A stretch of DNA of 32,309 bases from Sulfobacillus benefaciens (GTDB taxonomy: Bacteria; Bacillota; Sulfobacillia; Sulfobacillales; Sulfobacillaceae), in the NCBI GenBank assembly GCA_003023725.1, contig PXYT01000042.1, positions 1 through 32,309 of the forward strand, given 5' to 3'. Shown in pieces: positions 15,917 through 24,870 of this stretch (position 1 is its first letter; the number at the start of each line of letters is the position of its first letter). Both the position numbers and the translations under genes were made by a program. The notes below the pieces were generated by a model. That model was not told where the DNA came from, searched no databases, and worked only from the letters and a program-made list of their open reading frames with translations.

Positions 15917-17803
15917 ATGAAATCGTCCATTACCACCGACACCCAACACCGTGCCAATGTGGATGCATCCCTTATGCGCCATGGTTTGGCTTTCGTTCTT
16001 TTTCTTATTCTGTCGGTGATATTTTTCGGGATTCCTGTGCTTAGTCACATGACAACCCGATATGTCGGACCCACTCAAGACCCCACGCAGTTTATCATGG
16101 CGATGCTGTGGTGGCCCCGGGCTCTTTTCCACGGAACTAATCCCTTTATTGACCGCTGGATATGGATGCCTGGGGGACAAAATCTTCTCTGGGTTACCTC
16201 TATGCCTTTAATTAGCCTCATCATGAGTCCCGTGACGGCTATCGTGGGACCGGTAGCCTCCTATAACATCGCGATGCTTCTGGGGCCAGTGCTTTGTGCC
16301 TGGGCGATGTATTTTCTTCTCTCTGTTCTAACCAAACAGTGGGCGCTGCAAATGTGGGGAGGGTACGTGTTCGGATTTTCATCTTACATACTGGGGGAAA
16401 CTTTGGGACACCTCATTCTCATCTGGGCCTTTCCTCTGCCACTGTTGGTATTGATTGGCATCCATGTCTATCGAATGCAGGCGAACAGCGTTATTCCGCC
16501 TCGGCGATATCGCATATGGGCCGTAACCCTTTTGATCTTCCTTTTTGGCAGTACCATGGAAATCTTTGCAACTTTTGTTTTTTTCTCGACCTTGGCATTA
16601 ATCATCGCCCATCTTTTCGCCATTAAGAACCCGCTCTTGCGGCACCGTGTCCTGAGCCTTTCCCGGTGGGTGTTGACAACTTACATCCTGGTGGCATTAG
16701 CCATCAGCCCGTTGGTCGCATGGATGCTCGCTCACCCCTCTTACTCCGGCCCACCCTATAGCCCCGCAATGTTTTCGGCAAATTTGCTCAATTATTTTAT
16801 TCCCACTCCTTTAACTTGGTTGGGCGGCATGGAGTTTTGGCGATTTAGCAGCACCTTTACCGGAAATCTGACCGAACAGGGTGCTTACCTCGGTTTACCT
16901 TTGATCCTGCTGACGTTGCTTGCCGTGATCCAAAATCGTTCCCAATTTTGGATCAAGACCATAACAGCGACTCTGGCCATGGTTGTCGTATTCTCCTTCG
17001 GACCCGTTCTGCATATTGGCCGCCACATAGTCCTGCCTTTTCTCCCCTGGCTGCTGTTTACCCATATCCCCTTACTTCAGGATGCTCTTCCCACGCGGTT
17101 CACGCTCTATGTCTTCTTCCTGGTAACGGTTCTGACAATCCTCGGACTCGAAAAACTCCCCCGGGACCGGATCTATTCCCAATATTTATTGCTGGCGGGT
17201 TTAGTCCCATTATTCTTGTTGCCGAATTTGACATTGGGTAAGAATATCCGGTGGACGCCACTGCGAATTCCTCCTTTGTTTTCGGTCAAAGCGCGCTATC
17301 AAAAACTTATACCAAGACATAGCAACGTCTTGATGTTTCCTTATGGTCACTACGGCAACGGCATTGCCATTCAAGCCCAAACGCATTTTTGGTTTCGACT
17401 AGCCGACGGTTACTGGAGTCCCCCGCCACCAGCCTACAACTCATGGCCTCTCGTTCAACAATTGTGGTCATCACCCCGAATTGTCGTGAATCCGGCCTTG
17501 AACTGGCAATTGGCCGCAATGCTCAAGGCACAACAAGTTGAGCGCGTGGTGGCCATAAAGCCAGACATACAAAGCGCATCCCTACTGCTGCGCAATATCC
17601 CGGGTGTTCGGCTGATCTATTCGGGTTCCCATACCCGGGTGTGGGCCGTATCGTTCCCCGACACCTACCGGGGCAATCCGTCTCTGAGTTCGGTACTTAC
17701 GCGCTCTAACCTTTTGCAGGAAAAGGCCCTCCGCCAGGGAGCCCTTTCCTGGCTATTCCAGCACGGGAGGCTCTCCGTTGCTTTGTTGTCGCACGATGCA
17801 TAA
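15917..17803 (+). CDS. GT-C-type polytopic membrane protein (putative glycosyltransferase)
   Basis: Start ATG 15917 follows GAAGGTGA; an in-frame ATG at 15875 has no site. The 628-residue product has a first TM, then a periplasmic loop (YVGPTQDPTQFIMAMLWWPR, then HGTNPFIDRWIWMPGGQNLL) with the acidic and aromatic pattern of GT-C fold transferases and YfhO-like proteins. About 11-12 further TM segments follow to residue about 460, then a soluble outer domain of about 160 residues. These enzymes move sugars from polyprenyl-phosphate carriers to cell-surface acceptors. The catalytic Asp would be in the QDPTQF loop. Specific substrate unknown. It stands alone, with long flanking gaps. Confidence 0.7.
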   Translation: MKSSITTDTQHRANVDASLMRHGLAFVLFLILSVIFFGIPVLSHMTTRYVGPTQDPTQFIMAMLWWPRALFHGTNPFIDRWIWMPGGQNLLWVTSMPLISLIMSPVTAIVGPVASYNIAMLLGPVLCAWAMYFLLSVLTKQWALQMWGGYVFGFSSYILGETLGHLILIWAFPLPLLVLIGIHVYRMQANSVIPPRRYRIWAVTLLIFLFGSTMEIFATFVFFSTLALIIAHLFAIKNPLLRHRVLSLSRWVLTTYILVALAISPLVAWMLAHPSYSGPPYSPAMFSANLLNYFIPTPLTWLGGMEFWRFSSTFTGNLTEQGAYLGLPLILLTLLAVIQNRSQFWIKTITATLAMVVVFSFGPVLHIGRHIVLPFLPWLLFTHIPLLQDALPTRFTLYVFFLVTVLTILGLEKLPRDRIYSQYLLLAGLVPLFLLPNLTLGKNIRWTPLRIPPLFSVKARYQKLIPRHSNVLMFPYGHYGNGIAIQAQTHFWFRLADGYWSPPPPAYNSWPLVQQLWSSPRIVVNPALNWQLAAMLKAQQVERVVAIKPDIQSASLLLRNIPGVRLIYSGSHTRVWAVSFPDTYRGNPSLSSVLTRSNLLQEKALRQGALSWLFQHGRLSVALLSHDA

Positions 17804-18342
17804 AATTTCTGTGAAACCCGGGCCCTACTGCATCCATGAGGCTTCCTCATTCATACGACATAGCTAGTCGTCTCCGACTCGCGAGGGTTCTCCTGAAGCT
17901 CGAGACTTACAATGACCCCACTGAGGGAGAGTATTCCACCACCCGCAATGATCCATGAGAGTGGAACGCGATTCGAAGACGATTTCCTCAGTGGCCGAGG
18001 GCTTGGGGCGTCAACCGTCGGTGGTTGCCCCGCCTCCGCTACGTTTACCTTTCCGTCATCGGCATATATCGGTCATGGCGGCCCATCCCGCCCCAACTGG
18101 ATGCGTCATCTCATTGTCGGCATCCGCGCTGTGAAAAGGGTCTTCCTGCAATCATTCCATCATCGGAAGAGACAATTCACAGCCCTGCGTCATCTGGCCG
18201 CAAGGCGCCATGATAGAAAATTCCGCAAGACACGTGAAACCCAGACCCACCCGTTTCGGGTGGCCTAATGGGCTGCTATCAAGCCACAACGGAACGCTCG
18301 CAGTAGCACAACCGCGCCGCCCTCTGGAATGCCGTAAAGTTG
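17804..18342. other. Gap with a 17-bp hairpin
   Basis: No supported gene in about 540 bases; the plus ORF at 17912-18268 has no ribosome site and looks random. CCACCCG-TTT-CGGGTGG (18247-18263) is a perfect 7-bp stem without a T-run on either side. Confidence 0.4.
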
Positions 18343-18588
18343 TCAATGTGCCATAATGTCCCACCTCCCGGTCGAAGAGGATGGACGTAACCGTCGGTGG
18401 GCCCAGTCTTGAACCAGCCGTGTCAAATCATGGGTGATCGTCTCAAACGATTGTGGAGTCACTAATAGGCTTAATGCGCTATCACAATCCGCAAGATCCA
18501 GCGTATAGGTCAATTGTTGGAGAAATACCGGATGGTCACAAATGTCATGCAGCTTGGCTTCCATCACCCTTTGTTCTATTCGAATCAT
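18343..18588 (-). CDS. Hypothetical protein, coupled to the upstream ORF
   Basis: An 81-residue ORF whose ATG overlaps the upstream stop as ATGA, a typical coupling junction. LHDICDHPVFLQQLTYTLDL and TPQSFETITHDLTRLVQDWA read as amphipathic helices of a soluble protein. No family recognised. The upstream gene is itself uncertain, and there is no independent ribosome site. Confidence 0.35.
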   Translation of the reverse strand: MIRIEQRVMEAKLHDICDHPVFLQQLTYTLDLADCDSALSLLVTPQSFETITHDLTRLVQDWAHRRLRPSSSTGRWDIMAH

Positions 18589-18923
18589 CTTTGGCTGTTA
18601 ACCGCCAAGGCCTCATCGCGTTTTCTGGGCACAATATCCATTCCGGAGACCCCCGGTGGATGTTCAATCGTTGCCGTGTCGCGTTCTTCGGCATTAATTC
18701 TAGCTATTTCCCTACCCCCGGGACTCCGCAATAGATCCGAGATTCTACGCAACACCTCATGGGAGCTTCTTTGTTCACGACGACAGGAAGGCCGCGACGT
18801 GATGGTTGCCGAGGCCGCCCGGCCCGATGACGGCAAGACATTGGCCTCATCTATCGACTGGTCAACGTTTTTAGGTAATGGACGTCGGGGTTCCACAATC
18901 CAGACTGACATGCCAGCGCACAC
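18585..18923 (-). CDS. Hypothetical protein, first of a coupled pair
   Basis: A 112-residue, very Arg/Ser-rich ORF (ASATITSRPSCRREQRSSHE, SDLLRSPGGREIARINAEER). The ATG at 18923 has at best a GAG 3 bases upstream, so the start is weak. Support comes mainly from the 4-base ATGA overlap with the next ORF. No domain or membrane segment. It could be a chance ORF. Confidence 0.3.
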   Translation of the reverse strand: MCAGMSVWIVEPRRPLPKNVDQSIDEANVLPSSGRAASATITSRPSCRREQRSSHEVLRRISDLLRSPGGREIARINAEERDTATIEHPPGVSGMDIVPRKRDEALAVNSQR

Positions 18924-19066
18924 ATGATCTCAATACAGTGGACCCCGTAGTGCCGTTGAGAGTCCCAGCCACTATCTCGTCAATCTTGCACCATCAGTTG
19001 TGCTCCGTTACTTCGGGCATCCACGTCTTAGCAAGGATGCTGCGACTTAGTCTTTGCGTCACTTTA

Positions 19067-19837
19067 TCAAGCGTTGCCGTTTCCGTACGGAATACGCACG
19101 GCATAATGCGTTCCCGGCAATCCGAGAATGTGCGAAGGGGGCGTCACCGCCCTATACCCGTTTAGTGCAGCAGTCTCACTGGCAAGGGCATTTTGCTGCC
19201 CGGTTATCAGATTCAGCACCATGTATGTGCCTTGGTCCATATTTCCCAGGACGACGGTGTCTTGATTAAATGCCAATACATCGAAAGCGGCAGCGGGGCC
19301 GTAACCAAAATATACCGGGTGATGGTTGTATTGGACTCCAACATATAATCCGGCTGACGACGGCTGGGAGTTTTGATAAAAATCCAGAACAAATGAATGC
19401 CCCGCGAGAGTCCCCCTAAATCCCTCCACCGGGCGATAGGCTGCGGTGGAAAAGATCAGATGTTGCCCGGACGATGCGTGAAAACCGGCGGGAAGCGCCA
19501 GGGGAACCTGCGATCCCATATAGCGTACGACATGATCGCCTCCGAATGCCAACGTGTGGCTTGTCCTGGACGAGGTAGATGTTGTCTTCCCAGACAGCGA
19601 TTTTCTAAACGTCGAGGATGGATTGACGCTCGAAGTTGGTCCCCTCGTCGGCGTGATCACAGATTTTTGAGCAGACGACGATGACGGAGCTTTTGGAACC
19701 CTATTCGCATGCCCTGGGCTCGAAACAGTGCTCACACCTCTTGAGGTGGCCGTTGAAGACGCGTGATAAGGCGCTCCACAGCCTGCGAGAGCGACCGAGC
19801 CGAGTAGACCGGCTGTCAATAACGTCATGGGTTTCAT
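19067..19837 (-). CDS. Putative secreted lipoprotein
   Basis: A 256-residue exported protein. The signal peptide MKPMTLLTAGLLGSVALAGC ends in a clear lipobox (LAGC, Cys20) for lipid attachment and anchoring on the outer face of the membrane. A Ser/Thr/Pro-rich linker to about residue 90 follows, then a globular domain of about 160 residues (HVVRYMGSQVPLALPAGFHA, NMDQGTYMVLNLITGQQNAL) that I do not recognise. The start at 19837 follows AGGAGG (spacer about 10). A near-perfect 26-bp hairpin lies right before the ribosome site. The downstream pair at 18343-18923 is on the same strand but 140 bases away. Confidence 0.75.
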   Translation of the reverse strand: MKPMTLLTAGLLGSVALAGCGAPYHASSTATSRGVSTVSSPGHANRVPKAPSSSSAQKSVITPTRGPTSSVNPSSTFRKSLSGKTTSTSSRTSHTLAFGGDHVVRYMGSQVPLALPAGFHASSGQHLIFSTAAYRPVEGFRGTLAGHSFVLDFYQNSQPSSAGLYVGVQYNHHPVYFGYGPAAAFDVLAFNQDTVVLGNMDQGTYMVLNLITGQQNALASETAALNGYRAVTPPSHILGLPGTHYAVRIPYGNGNA

Positions 19838-19854
19838 TACACTGAAACCTCCTC

Positions 19855-19919
19855 GTTACTCTCTCTTTAGAGAGAATAACGACCGATTCGAGAAAAAGGT
19901 TACAGTTGCACGGCCGCGA
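19855..19919 (-). promoter_or_regulatory. Hairpin and possible ECF-type promoter before the lipoprotein
   Basis: GTTACTCTCTCT (19855-19866) pairs with AGAGAGAATAAC (19869-19880), 11 of 12 bp with a 2-base loop, ending 2 bases before AGGAGG. On the minus strand upstream, TGTAAC, 17 bases, then CGTTA resembles an ECF sigma -35/-10 pair, with CGTTA being the start of the hairpin. The hairpin could be an operator or a translational control element. Promoter assignment is tentative. Confidence 0.35.
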
Positions 19920-20108
19920 TCGGTCATGCCAAAATTCGCGGGACCTTTACCTCGATGGGAATAGTGAGAAACATTACGGATCGATGACGACAATACGGCC
20001 CGTCAAGTGCCCCGTCCCCCTCACCCTTTGGACGACGACCCCAAGCTGTCAGGGCAACAATGCGCTAGAATATCAAGGCACGGGGCCGGCGTTGCCATTG
20101 CGCGTCTG

Positions 20109-20582
20109 TCAAGAACCCGCAGGGTGTGTGTTCCCGAAAGGATCCCTACGGGCCCGAAAGCACCAAATATCGGACGGCACAGCGGCCGCGATAATCAGCG
20201 TCTGCATGACACTGCACCACAAACAAACATGACCGTCCAAAATTTCGTGAGTCCATGCCCAAATCAAACCCCCAACGCCCAGAACAGCCCACATCCATCC
20301 GATCCTCACGCGCCACGTCCTTCGCAGGAGTCCAGGAAGAAGGAGGCCGGTGGCGGCCCACAATGCGCCCCATAGGGCCAGGGGAATCCCCATCGTGACA
20401 CTGCCCGGACCGCTCAAGACACTCTCGCAGTTGATAAGACCCGAAACGGGACAACCAACCACCTGATGGTCGCCACCCATACTGGCGAGATAGAGACCTA
20501 TCATTGTCGCAATCACCAGTGCCCCGATTTGGATCCTCCGGCGATGTTTCATCCTTGCGTCACCACCATCCCTACGGGCCAT
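20109..20582 (-). CDS. Vitamin K epoxide reductase (VKOR) family membrane protein
   Basis: A membrane thiol oxidase that reoxidises DsbA-like thioredoxins with quinone, making disulfides in exported proteins. Counting from the inner Met at 20552: TM1 at about 8-26, the loop cysteines Cys34 and Cys42 (GCPVSGLINCESVLSG), GIPLALWGALWA in TM2, TM3 near 86-100 and the redox pair Cys110-Leu-Trp-Cys113 (HVCLWCSVMQ) at the start of TM4. This is the full VKOR core without a fused thioredoxin domain. The ATG at 20582 immediately follows the sigma factor's TGA; the Met at 20552 is an alternative. Cotranscribed and probably coupled with the sigma factor. Confidence 0.9.
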   Translation of the reverse strand: MARRDGGDARMKHRRRIQIGALVIATMIGLYLASMGGDHQVVGCPVSGLINCESVLSGPGSVTMGIPLALWGALWAATGLLLPGLLRRTWRVRIGWMWAVLGVGGLIWAWTHEILDGHVCLWCSVMQTLIIAAAVPSDIWCFRARRDPFGNTHPAGS

Positions 20583-21497
20583 TCAATGTTCCCGCAATGC
20601 ATCCATATCCGGCGTGTTCCGCAGCTTACACAAAGCGGCTTGCTCAATTTGCCGAATGCGTTCCCGGCTTAACCCCAAAATCTGGCCGGTTTCCTCGAGT
20701 GTTCGGGCATGACCGTCATCATCCCAACCGAATCGAAGGTGAAGGACGCGTTTCTGTTGCGACGACAAGTGCTTAAAGGCCGAATCCAAACGACTGTGAA
20801 GCCATTGGTCGGTGGCATAGTCTTCGGGCGGCACGGCTTGCGGGTCAGCGACAAAGTCGGCCAAAAGCGTGTCTTGTTCTTCTTGCATTGGCATATCCAA
20901 AGACAAAGCCGGCTGATCATACTGCATCATGTGAATAACTTCGTCGACAGACACGTTCAGTGATTCCGCCACCATCGCCGGCGTTGCCGTATCATGCTGC
21001 TGCTGCAGCGTATACACGACACGGTGGAGCCTTGACACCTTTTCATGCATGTGCACCGGAAGGCGGATTGTGCGTCCGTGATCCGCCACAGCCCGGGCAA
21101 CAGCTTGACGGATCCACCAAGTAGCATAGGTACTAAATCGGTATCCGGAACGATAATCAAATTTCTCGACGGCCCGCATGAGACCTGCGTTGCCTTCCTG
21201 AATGAGATCCAAGAGCGGCACGCCCCGGTTTACATAGCGCTTGGCAATGGACACGACCAGTCGCAGGTTGCCTTCAACCAAAGTGTTTTTGGCACCATGG
21301 TCACCTTGTTCCCAGAGCTTTGCCAAAGCTACCATGGTAGCATGATCGAGGAGCGGAAACTGTGCCATATCCCGAAAATATTGCTGCAGCGCATCTGCAT
21401 CCTCGGTTACGGCAGCAGATGAAGGCGAGACGGAACCTGCGCTCTCTTCGGACATGGCCGCTAAAGAGGGAGATCGAGAGCGGTTATGACGGGACAT
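20583..21497 (-). CDS. RNA polymerase sigma-70 factor, RpoD/group 2 type
   Basis: A 304-residue sigma factor. Region 1.2 at about 33-65 ([20 protein letters not shown]); region 2 at 70-150 with [40 protein letters not shown] and [20 protein letters not shown], the core-binding and -10-recognising helices; region 3 at 150-220; region 4.2 [20 protein letters not shown] for -35 binding. The 1.1 region is absent, as in group 2 (SigA-like accessory) factors. The start at 21497 follows GGAGG, with an out-of-frame ATG 5 bases before it. It heads an operon with the VKOR gene. Being in an accessory region, it is more likely an alternative than the primary sigma factor. Confidence 0.93.
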   Translation of the reverse strand: MSRHNRSRSPSLAAMSEESAGSVSPSSAAVTEDADALQQYFRDMAQFPLLDHATMVALAKLWEQGDHGAKNTLVEGNLRLVVSIAKRYVNRGVPLLDLIQEGNAGLMRAVEKFDYRSGYRFSTYATWWIRQAVARAVADHGRTIRLPVHMHEKVSRLHRVVYTLQQQHDTATPAMVAESLNVSVDEVIHMMQYDQPALSLDMPMQEEQDTLLADFVADPQAVPPEDYATDQWLHSRLDSAFKHLSSQQKRVLHLRFGWDDDGHARTLEETGQILGLSRERIRQIEQAALCKLRNTPDMDALREH

Positions 21498-22348
21498 CTC
21501 ATTTTTTCCTCCTCTCAAGAGGTTTAGCGTTGAAGTAACCATACCACAAGGACAAAGGACCTCCCAAATCCCACCGACGGATTGAGACATCAGCCTCTTG
21601 GACTCGAAAAAATCTGGGGTGAAACTTCGAATGCACAATACTCTAGACGAGACTGGCATACAACCAGAAGGCGTGGAAGCCAGGAGGCGGAGCCTGTCTC
21701 AAACAGCAGTCTCTCCGCAAAACGGGCAGCGCTGCACCGAAGGGATCTTGACCCGAGACATTAGCCTTGTGGGCAGTTTTTACGACGCCTTTTGGTATCA
21801 TTGGTTTTCTTGCGCGGCTTGTCCTTGTATATACTCATCTTCACAGGGTAACGTGGGGCAACTGTGTCGGATACGGTTTAAGCAACACCAGGCCTGCCGC
21901 ATGCATGTGACATGCGCCTGCCAAGAGGTTCGATCCGTATTCTCCGTCACGCTCGTGAGTCAGGCGATTTCGCGGTGGGCTAGCCCCAATTAATGCCATT
22001 AATTTTCCGTTGGACCCGCGGATGGGGGTAGCGAAAACGTTCATCCCACAATCGGGGATTTCCTCTTGGCAAATCGCCGATGACATGTGCATCAAAAACT
22101 TGGGTGCACTTTCATAGTGAACGCTACGGCCCCCATTGGCCCAGGATCAAAACTCAGCTCGGAGCGGCTTTATCCTCCGCCGCACCGTGAAACGCCGAAC
22201 CAGAGTATTCCGGTTCCATATGCCATTCGTGGCATACGTCAGTCAGGCGCGAGAGCAATAGTGAAATTCGAACTGATGATACCTCGCCGCGATACGCTGG
22301 CGAGGTATGCGATTTTGCGATTATTTCTCACGAAATGGAGGTCCGTGA
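21498..22348. other. Gap containing a gene fragment
   Basis: About 850 bases between the sigma factor and the dehydrogenase, empty except for the ligand-domain fragment at 21841-22095. The short inverted repeat CCTCT-CA-AGAGG at 21511-21522 lies just before the sigma gene's ribosome site. Confidence 0.4.
21841..22095 (-). pseudogene. Fragment of an IclR/GAF-type regulator ligand domain
   Basis: ICQEEIPDCGMNVFATPIRG followed by SNGKLMALIGASPP and RNRL reproduces the core of IclR effector and related GAF domains (E-x-PG-x-x-x-x-ATPI-x-D-x-x-G-x-x-x-ALIG-x-x-x-P-x-x-RL). No DNA-binding domain precedes it: the frame closes at a TGA shortly upstream, and the final 30 residues look like read-through. 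This is a remnant of a regulator, possibly of the neighbouring dehydrogenase. Confidence 0.45.
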
Positions 22349-23437
22349 TTACGACTTTTGACCGGACAAAGGGCCTAAAGTATTCCACACTTCAATTTTG
22401 GTGCGAACACGCCGAATCACCTCGTCGGTGAACTCGACCGTCCCAGTGCTGCCGCCTAAATCCGGGGTTTTGATGCCGCTCGCCACGGACTCTAAGGTCG
22501 CTTCATAAATGGCCCGGGAAGCGATTTGTGCACTGTCTTCGTTACTATGAGCCAAAAGAGACGCGGTGGCCAGAATCATGGCCATGGGATTGGCGATATT
22601 TTTTCCAAACAATGTCGGCGCCGTGCCGTGAGGAGCTTCAGCCATGACGACCTTGGGTTGCCATGCCTCGTCCAGAGACAGGAGCAAGGACTCGGATCCC
22701 GCTAGCGATCCAAACATCTGCAACACCAAGTCCGACAAACAATCGCCGTCCCGGTTCAACGCCGGAATGACCAGCGGTTCTCCGGCTTTCACCAGCAATA
22801 GGGCATACGTCGCATCAATCAGTTGCGGTTCATAGGGCACCTCAGGATGACGTTGGGCTGCCGCGTCCATTTCCTCTTTGAACATGCCTTCATAAACAGG
22901 GCTCACGGTAAATTTGGGTCCACCAAAAACCTTAGCGTGCGTCCGTCCCGCATGCAAAAAGGCATATTCAGCAACTCCCCGGCAAATCTTCCGGGAAATC
23001 ATCTCGGTGCGATAGGCTAGTTCGTCGCTGCCTTCGCCGGTTCGCCACTCTTTGGCTCCATAGGCATCATCCACCGCCATCCTCACCACGGATATGGGAG
23101 AATAAACCCCAACCGGCGGGGCAATTCCTGGGATTCTCCGGCCGGTTCGGACAATGACGGTCCCTTCGATTTCATTTCGCAATATCGCATTGGGACTACC
23201 GACGTCGTCTTTAGACTCCGGCGTTATCGTGGCCGCCTTCAGCCCGAAACGGTACGTCTTCATGGCCTGTGCCGCTTCCAGTACGACTTGATTTTTCGTC
23301 TTACGGCGGTTTTCCAGACTCAGGTCAAACCGCACAATTTCTACCGGAAAACCCAAAACATTTGCGGAAAGCACTCGTAAAGACTGTTCCAGTAACTCTT
23401 GACCTGTTTGGTCTCCATCGGTAACAACAATATGCAT
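22349..23437 (-). CDS. Isocitrate dehydrogenase-like beta-decarboxylating dehydrogenase
   Basis: A 362-residue cytoplasmic enzyme of the isocitrate/isopropylmalate dehydrogenase superfamily that oxidatively decarboxylates a 2-hydroxy diacid. The substrate loop SPNAILRNEIEGTVIVRTGR contains the Ser and Arg residues that hold isocitrate; VFGGPKFTVSPVYEGMFKEE, RDGDCLSDLV (metal-binding Asp) and MAEAPHGTAP (cofactor loop) follow. The N-terminal glycine motif is GDQTGQELL instead of the usual GDGIGPE. This variant belongs to a subgroup of non-classical isocitrate dehydrogenases. The start at 23437 follows GAGGT. Monocistronic on the minus strand. Isocitrate is the best guess; homoisocitrate or another acid is possible. 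Confidence 0.8.
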   Translation of the reverse strand: MHIVVTDGDQTGQELLEQSLRVLSANVLGFPVEIVRFDLSLENRRKTKNQVVLEAAQAMKTYRFGLKAATITPESKDDVGSPNAILRNEIEGTVIVRTGRRIPGIAPPVGVYSPISVVRMAVDDAYGAKEWRTGEGSDELAYRTEMISRKICRGVAEYAFLHAGRTHAKVFGGPKFTVSPVYEGMFKEEMDAAAQRHPEVPYEPQLIDATYALLLVKAGEPLVIPALNRDGDCLSDLVLQMFGSLAGSESLLLSLDEAWQPKVVMAEAPHGTAPTLFGKNIANPMAMILATASLLAHSNEDSAQIASRAIYEATLESVASGIKTPDLGGSTGTVEFTDEVIRRVRTKIEVWNTLGPLSGQKS

Positions 23438-23714
23438 AATTTTAACCTCGTTCCTGTCAACGGTGCCAACGTTATGGACACCCTCCAATATCATAAATCA
23501 TAGCACACCCAAGATTGCTGCCCCGACAAGATTTCACAACATTGTGACAGCCAAGGAGGAAACAATCCCCAGCCAGCACACACTCAAATCCTGCCGGAAA
23601 TGATCGTGCCGCCCAAGTAGCTTTTATGCCTTTTCTTAAACCTACACTATGGCGCCCAAGGGCCCCTCATAAGTATGCGACCAACTGGTCGGCTGCGGTC
23701 CTTGTGGCGCCTCA

Positions 23715-24263
23715 TTAGCCGAAGGGTCCACTTTCATTGCGTTGGTAGCGCAGTTCAACAAACTCTTTGTATTGAGTGACCTTCACCAAGTCGAGCGACG
23801 TTTCCCGAGTGCCAGCCTTAAACAAGGGTATTCCTCCGCCGAGAATTATTGGTGCGATATGAATGATAAACTCGTCGACCAAGTTGTCACGAAGTAGCGG
23901 GTTCAACACCTGGGCACCACCTACAATCCAAATGTCCTGACCGGGTTGCGCCTTGAGAGAGGCCGTAAAACTGGCTATATCTTGATTCACAAATGTGACA
24001 CTGTTGGTCCGTCCGCTCAACGAGCGGGAAAATACGTAGCATTCTTTGCCTTGATATGGAAATTCGGATTGCACCTTTTTTAAAATCCACTCATACGTGC
24101 GGCGCCCCAACAATATCGTCCCAACCGTTTCATAAAATGCAGAGTAGCCGTTGTCCCCCGAACCCTCATACTTCAGTAGCCAGTCGAGCGATTCGTCCTC
24201 CCGTGCGATATAGCCATCCAAGCTTTGGGCGATAAAGAGGACCAGTTTCCTCGTCGAATGCAT
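23715..24263 (-). CDS. Dihydrofolate reductase/RibD C-terminal-like reductase
   Basis: A 182-residue protein of the YyaP/YwjB type. LVLFIAQSLDGYIAREDESL is the substrate/cofactor opening strand, TILLGRRTYEWI the next element, and IWIVGGAQVLNPLLRDNLVD the NADPH-binding GG motif, followed by DEFIIHIAPIILGGGIPLF. These resemble the reductase half of RibD and bacterial DHFR, but the true substrates of the stand-alone group are unknown. GAGGAGG lies before the ATG. The downstream end (23637-23714) shows no clear terminator. It lies 103 bases from the acetyltransferase stop on the same strand. Confidence 0.92.
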   Translation of the reverse strand: MHSTRKLVLFIAQSLDGYIAREDESLDWLLKYEGSGDNGYSAFYETVGTILLGRRTYEWILKKVQSEFPYQGKECYVFSRSLSGRTNSVTFVNQDIASFTASLKAQPGQDIWIVGGAQVLNPLLRDNLVDEFIIHIAPIILGGGIPLFKAGTRETSLDLVKVTQYKEFVELRYQRNESGPFG

Positions 24264-24366
24264 TGGATTCCTCCTCAGTTACCCATCGTGAGCGTACCAT
24301 TGATGGAGACCCAATCTATTGTGGGGTGCAGCGGTATTCCCAACACGCGTCCGTCCCCATTCAGCT

Positions 24367-24870
24367 TCATGCGCGTTTGCCCCCATATAAGAACGGACGG
24401 AGGCGTGTCAGTTCAGCGGCCATTTCTACAAATTCGTATTCGCCTCCGTTGGTTTTCTGCACAAATGTTGTCGTCACGGCAAACCCCACACGCTCATAGA
24501 CTTTGATAGCCCGTTTGTTGAATGTCGCAACGGTGAGTTTGAGATGCCGTGGTTTGAATCGGTCTACCGAGAAGAGCAGGCCTGCTCGAAGAAACCTCTG
24601 ACCTTGTCCCTGGCCAGTCAAATCCGGCCGTAATCCAAGGCCTATCTCTGTCACGTCATCGCGGGTCGTAAATTCGAAAAAACCTACCAGTTCTCCACCG
24701 TCGTCCGTCACTGCGAATTTGGTGTCCGGCTCCCATTTCTCGGAGGCAAGAAACTCGTGAAGATCTTCCGCATCCGCGTCCATATTGTAAAATGCATATT
24801 CTTCCGGATAACGCCACCGAACTATGGCATGCGCATCCGCTGAGCTCATTGGCCGCAGAAAATAATCCAT
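24367..24870 (-). CDS. GNAT-family N-acetyltransferase
   Basis: A 167-residue enzyme that transfers acetyl from acetyl-CoA to an amine. Start ATG 24870 (MDYFLRPMSSADAHAI) follows GGGAGGT. IGLGLRPDLTGQGQGQRFLR is motif A with the Q/R-x-x-G-x-G/A pyrophosphate loop (here TGQGQG), and LTVATFNKRAIKVYERVGFA is motif B. The whole domain is present. It is closest to RimJ/RimL-like small acetyltransferases by pattern; substrate unknown. Probably co-oriented in one unit with the reductase downstream (103-base gap). Confidence 0.92.
   Translation of the reverse strand: MDYFLRPMSSADAHAIVRWRYPEEYAFYNMDADAEDLHEFLASEKWEPDTKFAVTDDGGELVGFFEFTTRDDVTEIGLGLRPDLTGQGQGQRFLRAGLLFSVDRFKPRHLKLTVATFNKRAIKVYERVGFAVTTTFVQKTNGGEYEFVEMAAELTRLRPFLYGGKRA

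Noticed and set aside
17912-18268. 118-residue plus-strand ORF
   Set aside because: Basic, low-complexity, no start signal and no family.
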